From assembly GCF_016859285.1 (NCBI RefSeq), contig NC_053422.1, positions 12,943,501 to 13,007,500 on the forward strand: a DNA stretch of 64,000 bases, in the 5' to 3' direction. A program made the translations under genes and the position numbers. Shown in pieces: positions 22,948-33,441 of this stretch. This DNA is from Xiphias gladius (Eukaryota > Chordata > Actinopteri > Istiophoriformes > Xiphiidae). The notes beneath the pieces are model-generated. The model was not told the DNA's origin and did no database searches. It saw nothing but the letters and a program-made list of their open reading frames with translations. The stretch's first letter is position 1; each line of letters opens with the position of its first letter.

Positions 22948-24245
22948 GAGGAATCTGTAGTCCTAACGATCGTCTGTGTGAACAGATGTATCACTCCGCT
23001 CAACAATCAGCCGACCACTCAGGCGACAAAAGAGAGAGCTTTCCTCCTAAATTCTGCCACCTAAAAGCTTTCAGGATATAATAGTTAGATATGACAACTG
23101 GATCTGCCTTTTGTGAAGATTGATGGTTTTGTATCGAATTTGCCTATGGATCCGGGATTAGAATATTAAGAAATAATTGTGGTATCAAACTCCTCCAAAG
23201 TTTTTTTCTTTTTTTTTAGTAACATATCTCAAAAACTTGTTGACAGTTTTTTTTTTTTAATTGATAGCTGACAGCCACGAACACATCTGTTTGTTTGTTT
23301 ATTTAATTTGTTTTTGATGCAGTTCTGATCCAGTATATTACATTTTGACTCATAACTCCATTGAGGTGTTTAAAGGTTAATCTGTAGTCTTATGTTTTTT
23401 CATTCCCAGGTGCTCTCTATTTACATGTGTTGTTATTGAATAAAATAATTACTACAGCCCCTTTATGACCTGTGTCATGTTCTGTTTACACTCAGTAGCC
23501 AGAAAAATTGAAACTAGTACCATACTATACTGTACTGTGCTATGCTGTATGTAACACCCGTCACATATCATGCCAGTGATGCAAAATGGACATCAGTGTT
23601 AATGTAGATCAATGGATCATGCAAGTTCCCAAGGTTGAAATTCAAATGACTTCCACAGGGTCAGTGAACCACGTTGATATCACAATATTCTGGCTAAATA
23701 TAATATTATTCTATATATCATGTTATGTTGTTATATTCTTGTATTCAGATGTTACCTGGAGGGGCCATGAATTGAAATTGGTTCAAACACCCACCATGCT
23801 CTCCCACATCTTTACCGGTCTTTTAAGTAAGTGAAAGTAGCAGTGTCACAGTTTAAAAATACTCTATTACAAGTAAAACTCCCGCATTCAGCACAAATGT
23901 GTTAGTACCAATATATATATATACCAATATACATATATAAAGTACCGAAATAAAAGTAGCCTATAACTTATTATTTGTACAATGACGACGATAATGATGA
24001 CGATTCTTCGTCTTTCTTTCTAGTTCCCGGAGATAGCGACAGAGTGAGACGTCTGTGTCCACTCCTCCTCCGTTGTGTAACGGCTGGAATGTGGAGCGAC
24101 GAGTCGGTCCCCGCCCTTAATTCTTTAAATACCGACCACCGCGGTGAACCTTTAAATGGGACATAAACGGGGATGCGCTGAAACAGCCCGACATATTTTT
24201 CGCAACGGGAACACGTTCACCGTTTAGTTTTGCTTGACGTCCAAT

Positions 24246-27200
24246 ATGGAGCTGGCCCGGCGGCTGTTGCTGGCCCACTGTGCGGCTCACGCCCTGTCGG
24301 TCGCGGCGGGCCTGCTGGTGGTCGTCCCCATGGCTCTCAACGGTTCCGCCTTCAAAGGCCGCTGCGCACTGTTCTCAACCGGCTACTGGAGGACCGGGGA
24401 CCGCGCCGAGCTGACGCGGGAGCCGGGAGACGTCTCCCGCCTGGTGGTGCAGCAGTGGGGCCCGCCGGCAGCCTGCCAGTTCGCCACCTTCGTCGGCATT
24501 TTCACGGTGCTGTACGGTGCGGCGCAGGGCTGGAGGTGCCTCTTTTATCTGCACGGACGACATGACGAGTGAGTCCACTGACACCACGTAAACAGCGTAT
24601 ACACAGTAGCGGAAAGCGACCAAGTACATATACTCAAGTACTATACTTTCATGTTACATTTTAAGTTACTTTATACTTCTATTCCACTAAGCTACACTAC
24701 TGAAGGAAATACTGTACATTTTACCACGCTACATAACATTTATTAACTGGTTTTCCTTTCATATTAATATTTTACATATAAAAACTTAATAAGTGTATAA
24801 ATAATAACACATTATTAAAGATTAAAGCAGGATTTTTGGCTTGTGTCTAGTTGAGGCCCTTTGTCACAACTTTAAGACAAGCAGCTCCACCAAAAAGTGA
24901 ATTCTCATCAGGTGGTTTCCTTTTGAGGGGCCTGACCCCTAAATCCAGCTTAAACTACTGTATAGGTAAAGAAATTAAAATTCCACCTAGGCCAACTACA
25001 CCTGTAAAATGCTCTTTTTGCATTTAGGCATTAGGATTAACAATCTAATAATGTCATATCTAATAATATATATAAGTCACACGTGCCCTTTCTCTGCAGA
25101 GCCAATACTTTAACGTTTGATAGTTTAACTACATTTTGCTGATAATACTTTTTTACTTTAACAAGTAGGACTTTGAAACCAGAACCTTCACTTGTAATGA
25201 AGTAATTTATCATTAATGTATTAGTACTTTTACTTAAGTAAAGGATCTGACTGCTTCTTCCATCACTGATATACAAACAGTTATTATAGTGGTAACACTA
25301 GACAATTATGCCTACTGATAATTATTTTACTGACCTAATTATACTACTGCAGCAGAGGTATTTGCAGTAACGCTTGAAAGAATATAGTAGTATTATCAAA
25401 CCAGTTGCTGCAGGAGTAGTAGTAATGTAATGGTAGTAGCAGAGGTATAAAGTACTATGTGCTTTAGAGCCTGGATATAACTTTGTATTTCTATACTGCT
25501 CTTGTCTGCAAGTCCATAGCTAGGTCTAAATATATTTTGCACCCAATGAATACATTTACATACATGCAGAAATAGAATATAACTCTCTGTAGACATGCTT
25601 AAAGTAGTCTAAAACATGTTGCAGACAAAGCTGAAAATATGAACTATAGCTACATCGCAGCTTTAGTGGGGAGTACAGTGTTTTGTCTATGAAATGAAAA
25701 TTAAGTGTGATAAAGTGCACATTAATATTTCTCAGAGTCCTAGGTGATGTCCTCAGATGCTGTGTTTTACCCAACTAACAGCCCAAAACCCAGTTATATT
25801 TAGTTAACTATGATATATGACAAAGAAAATCAGCAAATCCACACATCTCAGAAGCAGGAACCAGATAATTTTGTGGAATTTTTTGCTATCTTTTAAAGTT
25901 GTTTTTTAAGAAAAAAATACCCATAGTCAGATGAAACAAGGCATCTGAAGACACAAGCTGGGATTTAATTGCATTTGATAATCAAAATGATTTGTCAGTG
26001 GAGCTCTAATACCCACTAAAGCTGTGATGCAGAAAAGGCTATAATTCAAATTGTTTTTAAAGATGTCACCTTGGAATTTGGCTTCTTTCTGAGGGGCATT
26101 TTTCACTATTTTCTAACATTTTATAGACCAAAAAAAAAATCATTAATGGCTCAAATAGAAAAATTGTGCACAGTATGTCTAATGTCTGTATTTTGTGTTT
26201 CTACTCAGCACCCTGTTTTCGTCCTTCCTGACGGTGCTGCTGAGTGTGTGTGTGCTCTTTCTGTCTGGAGGGGCCAGTGTCATCTTGTCTCTGGGTCTGG
26301 TCTCGTGGTGTGATACCGTGACTGATGACAACACACGGCCATACAGGTAAGTACTCTGGTACTAAACCTCTTTGATGCTGTCCTGGTGGATCATCATACT
26401 ATATGTTGTAGCAGTGATATGGTGACAAGTTGGTCAAAGCCCCCCTTTTAAAACTGGGCCTATATAAAAGGCTATATAGATATATTGTGTATAGTTATAC
26501 GAGATATACAAATTAAGAAATCATTTCCTTACCTGCCTCTTGAGTTGAAAGTCATTTATCTGTTCGTCTGCCCAGATCCAAAACAGTTAAGCACGATGGA
26601 TGCTTTATATTGAATTTTCTGCCAGTATCTAACAACTAAATGGTCATTTAAGTTGACACTGGTATTGATACAGATGCATGTAGAGATATGTTTAATTTCT
26701 TTGCAGTAAAAACATATGTCTTGTTTCTTACAGTGGTGTTAACAAGTTATTGTAAACATGACACAAAAATGCACACAAATCTACCTGTAATTAAGAAATA
26801 AATCTTCTAGGGCTGCAAATAACAATTACTTTTATTATTTATTAATTTTTCGATTATTTTCTCCATTAATCGATTAGTTGTTCAGTGACTGATATGTCAG
26901 AAAACTGTGAAAAATATCTTTCCAATTTCCCAAAATTCCAAAGTGACGTTTTTAAATGTCCAGTTTTGTCCGATAATCCAAAACCCAAACATATAGAGTT
27001 TACTGTCATAGAGGACTAAGGAAATCAGAAAATATTCACATTTGAAAAGCTAAAACCAGAGAATTTTTACTTATTGTCTTTAAAAAATGACTCAAAATGA
27101 TAATGCATTATTGAAATAGTTGCCATTGTTTTGTGTCGATCAACTAATCAATTAAACGTTCAGTGCAAAAAAAAATGTTTCTTCTTTTTCTAAAATCAAT

Positions 27201-29145
27201 TATTGTCCAATAACAATAAGGTAAAAATGATAGCTTATGTATTAATGTAATATTTGTTACCATACTGTAAGTGTGGTTGGAAATCCTTCCTCATGCCCTC
27301 ATGTTTGTTTGTGTTTAGCTGTGCAGAGTCCCAGTCTGTTCCACTTTACCTGGATGTGGACACCTCCTCCTTCTACACAGAACTCAGTCTGGCACAGGTA
27401 GGAGTACTTACAATTGCACACACACACAACTTTGTGCACAATAGAAACCCAAGGTCACACGCACTTTGGAACCTAGCCTATACTCCAGTAGCCTCAACCA
27501 GACAATGTATTTGTGAGGTTTTCTTTTATATGTAGTTCTAAAATGCTGAGACATGATGCTGGGATTTTCTGTCTATATTTCATGTTTTATTTTGTTAGCA
27601 TTCAATAGGTCATTAGGTCTTCTGCCTTCACTATGCGTGTAGGTACACAGCTAATGCTATGTAAGTTAGACACACTTCCAGTATAGGCTGAAGACAGGAT
27701 TTGGACTTTAATTTTTTTTACCTGAAGAGAATGTGAAATTGTAAAAACAAAACAAATTGAATAAAACAAATTCAATGATGGTGGTTACAAATCAGAAAAA
27801 GATGTGATACAATAAATGAGATGATGATGATCAGATTAACATGTCGATAGGATATGAACCAAAGTTGAACCGGGAGATTATTAAACTGAAGCGAGGTGAT
27901 CAGTCAATCATTTCTCTAGCGAAGATCACCACTCTGTTTGTCCCACTCACTGTCATACAGTGGCGTTACAGAGTGATGTGTCTATTCACTCACAAACTAT
28001 CTTTGTCTGAATACAAACACTGGCTGCAGAGAGCACGTTAACCAGAGAACAGACAAACTTCATTTTTTCACGGAATCAACGTTAATTAGCTACTGCTGAT
28101 CTGATCTGCTGCCTGTGATGTTTGTCATTTTAACCGGTGACAGCAACGGTTGACTAAAAATGAGAAGCTGCTACCGTGGTTTCCATTGTTTTTTGTTAAT
28201 AAAGAAGTGAGGATGGATAAAGGTTAGTGTCAGAGCTAACTATTTTGTTGACTGGCAGTTAGATACTGATATTAATTGCAGTTTTCCCAGTATTTTTCTG
28301 TTTTTGTTTGTTTTTATGCGTTCTACTCCAAACACACACACTAGCCTGATAATCAGAGTGAATTCCCATTTTGTTTCAAGACATCATTTAGTCTGACATT
28401 GTTTTGTTTTTTGAGAGATTTTGTTTTTTGTTTTACCCTTTGCCAGTCAGTAGTCTCACAAATGTAATTTTCAGTGGATGCAGAGGCTGTTTTATCTGTT
28501 GCCAGGGGAGCTTAACGTACAATTTTTCATGTCAGTCAAAGAAATATGCCATAACAAGAGTTATTATTTCTGTAACTTGACCTACAACAGGTAGTACAGA
28601 TGTGCTGATCACATCCATTCCACACTGAGTTTTGCGACATTTTTTCTGTTGCTTTTTTCCATGGATGTAACTATCTTTCTGGCTCTTGCAAAGAAATATT
28701 ACATCCCCATTCTTAATCTCTCCTATAAAAATGATTTGCCCTTTTTTAAATTTTCCAAACTGCAATCAATGAGCACAACACCAGACTTATCTGGATCGCT
28801 GAAAAACCTGGCATACTACAGACACACACACACCAGCATTTATAGCCTTTACATAGTGTGCATATACAGTAGCTCTTCAGTTTATTTTGAAGTTTTCTTC
28901 GTGTCAGTCAACTGTAAGATTGACTCGGTCACATCTTGTGTCCTCAGGCGGCTCTGTGGTGTGTGACGGCTCTGTGGCTGGCTCAGTCCATCCTGGCTTT
29001 CCTGCGGCTCTACCACTCCCACAGCCAGCACATAAGCGGGCCTTGTCTTCCCCGAGAGAAGGAGCTGCTGCTGGGACACACTCCATCTGACAGCAGCTCC
29101 CCCTTACCTCCACATCCCCCAGCAACACCCACCATCTTACTCTAA
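24246..29145 (+). CDS. tmem179: Transmembrane protein 179 family, complete
   Basis: Four coding exons with conserved phase: 24246-24568, 26209-26346, 27319-27397 and 28948-29145, giving 245 aa. The protein matches the TMEM179 family: an N-terminal membrane segment ending VVVPM (about 7-30), the NGSAFKGRC motif (compare human ENGHDFRGRC), VQQWGPPAACQF (68-79), a second segment around 77-96, a third starting after the exon 1/2 junction (about 110-140) followed by WCDTVT, YLDVDTSSFYTELSLAQ, and a fourth segment (about 181-200) followed by KELLLG near the C-terminus. Its molecular function is not well established. I used the ATG at 24246, as none lies upstream in frame. Similarity is to TMEM179 (human chr 14) rather than TMEM179B, although the neighbourhood is 11q-like. 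The exact paralogue is therefore uncertain. Confidence 0.88.
24604..25268. mobile_element. hAT-like non-autonomous DNA transposon in tmem179 intron 1
   Basis: About 665 bp running from CAGTAGCGGAAAG to TTCTTCCATCACTG, whose reverse complement is CAGTGATGGAAGAA. These are the terminal inverted repeats of the very common teleost repeat that begins CAGTGGTGGAAAAAGTA. Internal phrases (ACTTAAGTAAAGGATCTGAC, near the right end) also match the copy at 32239-32978. The flanks share only TATACA, an eroded target duplication. No transposase is encoded. Confidence 0.75.
25790..26012 (+). repeat. CGATTA-family dispersed repeat, partial
   Basis: Partial copy in tmem179 intron 1 containing the family phrases AATCAGCAAATCCACACAT, CAGGAACCAGATAATTTTG and, at the end, GGAGCTCTAATA. 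Confidence 0.6.
26808..27164 (+). repeat. CGATTA-family dispersed repeat, near full length
   Basis: About 355 bp in tmem179 intron 2, starting TAGGGCTGCAAATAAC and ending TCAACTAATCAATTAAACG. Members of this family start TAGGGCTGCAACTAACGATTA and end with a near inverted copy (...CGTTTCAGCTCTA), which suggests an old MITE-like element without coding capacity. This is one of about twelve copies in the window. Confidence 0.75.
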
Positions 29146-30374
29146 CTGAGAGTGGTAGAGCCGCTCTAGAGTTCTTAGTATTGCATGTAGAATATGAATG
29201 TTTCAAGTGTGGTTTAGGACATAATATTAAAAGTATCTTTATATTTTGATATAATTCTGCATCTTATATACGAGAGCCTGATAGTATATATATCAGCCAG
29301 TAGGTAACAAGAAATTGAATATGCAAATGCCAAAGATATGTTTGAGTTGGTTTGTCCTCCGGAGAGCACTGACAAGTTTGTATTTCAACTGTGAAAAAGG
29401 TCAAAATACTTTGACAACCAAATTTAAGGGATCCTTAAGATAAAAGTTTTTTTCATGGTGTATGTTTATGGCAAATTATGAATCTGTGGTCAGCTGATTT
29501 TCAAAGATCTGGAGTATTGATATAGGTATCGGCCTCAAAATCCAGAATCAAACAGGCTATATTATATAATGATATGATGTTTGAGCAGGGCCAACATCAC
29601 TTATATTACATTACACTGCCTCAGTCAAGCACCCATCACCTCAAAGTGACAACACAACTTAGCACCAGTTTGTGCCTCTTGTGAATTTATTACATTTGAG
29701 TCACAGAATTAAGCATCTGTTTTTCTGACAAATACCAAGTGTTTTTTTACTCAAAACTCAAAAACTAATTTCTAGAATCTTTATAGACTCTTCTAACCAT
29801 TTGGATTAAAAATATTCTGTCCCCCTGCACGGTAAAAATTTTAGGTAGATTCCCAATTTGTGACTCCTGGATTTCCTATCCATGTAGCTGGAAAGTATGC
29901 CATGTTCACTTCATATCGTCTAGAACATAATTACGAGCAACCAAATGGGAAAAAAGTTAATTTTAGCCTCCAAGTTGTAATTCTCAGTCGGAGAGATAGT
30001 GAAAAATTCAGACGTTAATGATAACTTGGTGAAAAGAACTACAGCGTCAACAGACTGTTGGTAAAAAGACTCCATTGCATGCAATCGCAAACATTAACTG
30101 AAAGCAGCATTACATATCTCCTTGCTTGTTTTGTAGTCGTAATAGTAACATAATCACAGACAGATATATCTGAGAATAAAATATAATAATCAAGGACATG
30201 TCATTTCCAGCAACTGGTGAAAAACTGGTTAAACATATTTTCTAACATATTTTCTGAACCTTTTTGTTTTTAATATACGTGGTTAGAAGAGTTTTATAGG
30301 AGTCTGGAAATGCCTTCAGAGCAACAGTAAGTGTTGTTAAACGAACTTCTTGGGTTTTTCAAATCTGTGTGGGA

Positions 30375-30398
30375 TTTTTTTTTTTTTTTTTTTTTTTT
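30375..30398 (+). repeat. Poly(T)24 run
   Basis: Uninterrupted T run in intergenic DNA, followed by AATAAATAAAAC. No retroposed sequence was identified beside it. Confidence 0.9.
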
Positions 30399-31507
30399 AA
30401 TAAATAAAACAAAGCTAAGGCTTACTTCCTTGACTCAAATGTAATGGTAACACATGATGCACAAACTGACTGGCTATTCTCAACTCTTTTTTGGGTCAAA
30501 AGGGATTATACAGAAGAAGAAAAATGCAAGAAATACACATTGGGATAGTTGAAATAGATGTATTCAGTGATCTAATAACCACAGTGTTATTTTGAAGCTA
30601 TTGCTTATCTTTGCCATTTGACTGTGACTTTGTGAATTAATGCATTACAGTTTATTCATGTCAGTGATGACACCACAAGCAGCCACGTGGTGTTTATCTG
30701 TTTTCAATAATTTAATTTGCATGATTGTTTACAGTTCTGCTAGAGTATAATGTTTTGCCAAGGTCTGTCCTCATCAGGGAGAATACATTTTTGTTGACTT
30801 GTTCTGAGTGTAATATTCAGATGTAGCACTGAGGCGCTTTTATTGTGAAGCATGTGGTGAGAGTGTGACTGAGCCACTGTGTACCTGAAACAGGCTCACT
30901 GTGTGAGCATGACCTGAATGTTCTGTTGTGTAACAGAAAAATCTCTGCTGACCCTCTCTCTTCTTGTGACGATTTTTAATATGATGCTGTTAGTGTGGAC
31001 ACAGCCGCTCTCTGGGCATTGATGAAGCAGTCCAAATCTTCTCGAATGATCCGTGTAAAGGATAATTAGGAGGAAAACTTTCAAGGATCTGTGATAGGTT
31101 CCTATTGAAAGAGAGATTTGTGTGGAGCCCAAAAGGGTCAGCGAAGAGGACAGAAGTTACTAACTTTAATGAGTTTTTATAATCAAATGATTCTAAGTTG
31201 TTTTTAAACTTGTTTCTCTTTGATCCGTGTGGTTGTAATGATACACAGAAAGCGGAGAAGGAAATCTGAAGTAAAGAGATCAGACAGCATTGTCCCATTA
31301 AATTAATTGTAACATATGAAATGTTTTTGTATTATATCTGACAATGGTCTTGCTTTTTACTTCTTATACCTGTTTGTGCTTATTCTTATTCATGGTTATG
31401 CATTTGTCTTGTTTGTTGAATACAAAGTTTCCCATTATGAAAGCTTGTTGTCTTAATTCAGTAATCAAAAAATTATATCCATACACATCAATACTGACTA
31501 ATTGACT

Positions 31508-31968
31508 TTTAAAGTATGGCTGCTATGGTGGATTGAATTAGTAATGATTAATCTACTGATGATTTCCTTGATTAATGGTTTGGTTATAAAATGTAAAAAA
31601 AAATGCGTCCAAGGTAACATTACGATTATTCTTTATTATCGATTAAGTTGTTGATTCTTGTTATTTGATTGATTATTCATTTCAATCAAATGTCAATAAA
31701 ATGTTAGTATATAGTGAAAACCTCCAATAACAGTTCCCAAAGCCAAATGTGACATTCTCAAATCAATTGTTTGGACCAAATAACAGTCGGTCGATATTGA
31801 GTTTGTAATGTTATAAAACAGAGAAAAGCGGCAAATTCCCACATTTGCAAAGCTTGAACCAGTAAAGGTTTGTTTTGTTGAAAAATGATCTAAACAATTG
31901 ATCAAATATTAAACCTGTTGCAGATTAATTTTCTGTCAATTGGGTAATAATTTAAGCCCTAGTTGAGA
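31508..31968 (+). repeat. CGATTA-family dispersed repeat
   Basis: Diverged copy starting near TGGCTGCTATGGTGGATTG and ending AATTTAAGCCCTAG, with internal matches (CCTCCAATAACAGT, CACATTTGCAAAGCTTGAAC). Confidence 0.65.
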
Positions 31969-32169
31969 ATTTCATTACATGACAAACAGGCTGTTGCATA
32001 CTTTATTTGTCTTGCCTTCTAAAAAAGGAACATGACTAGAACATAAAAATAACAACATAAACAGATTACATAAAGTTTTACTGTATGTTGATGCTTACTT
32101 TCCTAATACTCACATAAAAAATATACATCATTCGCTCTATAAAATGTCATCCAATCATGATAAATCACT

Positions 32170-33150
32170 TTCGCAAGTTCACACAGTCCAAGGTAACATC
32201 TTCAAATGTCTTTCCTCATCTGACCAATAGTCCAAAACCAGTGGCGGAAAAAGTATTCAGATGCTTTACTTAAGTTAAAGTAGCAATACATTAATGTTAA
32301 ATTACTCCATTACAAGTAAAAGTCCTGCATTCACAATCCTACGTGAATAAATGTAAAAAAGTATTATCAGCAAAATGTGCTTAAAGTATCAAAAGTAAAA
32401 GTAGTGGTTCTGCAAAAAAGGGGCACCTTTGAACGATATACAATTGTATATGACAATATTAGATTGTTAATCCTGATGCATCAATGAAAAGGGAGTCTTT
32501 TACTGTTGTACCTGGTTTAAACTGGATTTAGGGCCTGGTTCCCTCCAAAGAGTCACAAGATAAATCTGAGTGGGTCATCAGATGAATAATTTGAGAGGGA
32601 ATGAGAAAAAACAAAGTTCTGCTAAACAGATTTGTATTCATTTTTTAGACCAAAGGTAATGATCTCCAATCGGGACCTTTTTTGTGAAATATTATATAAT
32701 TTTACATCTTTGGGCCTAGAGCAATTATTTAAGTGAAACCATCTGATGGCAATTCATTCTTTGGTGGAGCTGCTTGTTTTAATCTTTGATAATATTTTGT
32801 GTTTTATAAGCTTATCATGTGTTTATGTGTAAAATCTTAATATGAAAAGTAAACAGTAACTATATCTGTAAAAAAAAGTAGGAGTAGTTAATTAAAAAGT
32901 ACAACATATAAGTAAAGTACCTCAAAATTGCACTTAAGTACAGAATTTTAGGAAATGTGTAGTTACTTTTCACCACTGTCCAAAACCCAAAGATGTTCAG
33001 TTTACTATCACAGAAGAGTGAGAAAACCAGAAAATATTAACACTTGAGAAACAGGAACCAGATATCTTTTGCCCTTTTTGCTTATAAAATGAAATATGAA
33101 ATTATTAATCAATTAACAATATTTTTAATTAAGTCATGCAGCTCTAAAGA
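32170..33150 (+). repeat. CGATTA-family repeat split by a hAT insertion
   Basis: The left part (to 32238) reads ...CACAGTCCAAGGTAACATC...GACCAATAGTCCAAAAC. The right part (from 32979) resumes TCCAAAACCCAAAGATGTTC...GAAACAGGAACCAG. In other copies these phrases are contiguous, so the intervening 740 bp is an insertion. Confidence 0.85.
32239..32978. mobile_element. hAT-like non-autonomous DNA transposon, 740 bp, with 8-bp target duplication
   Basis: Starts CAGTGGCGGAAAAAGT and ends ACTTTTCACCACTG; the ends are imperfect inverted repeats. It is flanked on both sides by TCCAAAAC (32231-32238 and 32979-32986), an exact 8-bp duplication as hAT-superfamily transposition produces. No transposase open frame is present, so it is a deletion-derivative or MITE. 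It interrupts an older repeat, which fixes the order of insertions. Confidence 0.92.
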
Positions 33151-33441
33151 AAAGAAGAAGCCTGAAAAAATATTGGATCTTCATGATTCAAAAACCAGCT
33201 GTAGTATCATTTTTTTGCCGTTTGTGGCAGTAAAGAATCCCGTGGGTGTTAATCTGCCAATAATTCGAAGGGGGAAGAAGTGAAGAGCCAATCACAAACC
33301 AGGGCTCCATATTGAACCGTTGTTTTGATCCGAACATTCGCTCTTTTACTACAGTTTATTTATTTTTATTTTTTATTTTTTCAATTAAAGAAGCCATAGC
33401 TTGAATAAGAAGACAACTGAATCCATTCTCACACGGGAACA

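Larger units (their letters stand above)
20923..24245. other. Intergenic region at the synteny switch
   Basis: 3.3 kb between tRNA-Phe and the tmem179-like start codon. It includes a copy of the TTTGTGTC-type dispersed repeat at about 22205-22420, a (GGT)n/G-rich stretch at about 22648-22670, an inverted repeat containing a CRE at 22830-22947, a fragment resembling the hAT-like element at about 23825-23950, and the upstream region of the tmem179-like gene near 24.0-24.2 kb. No protein-coding gene was recognised. The open frame at 22890-23081 lacks any family match. Confidence 0.5.
29146..33441. other. tmem179 3' flank and intergenic region to hnrnpul2
   Basis: 4.3 kb without a recognised gene. 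Candidate polyadenylation signals for the tmem179-like gene are ATTAAA at 29226-29231 and AATAAA at 30175-30180. A poly(T)24 run occupies 30375-30398. The right half is occupied by CGATTA-family repeats and a hAT-like insertion. Confidence 0.5.

Noticed and set aside
22890-23081. Possible small protein next to the CRE repeat
   Set aside because: 63 codons without recognisable motif; its first part overlaps the inverted repeat. Kept only as a regulatory observation.
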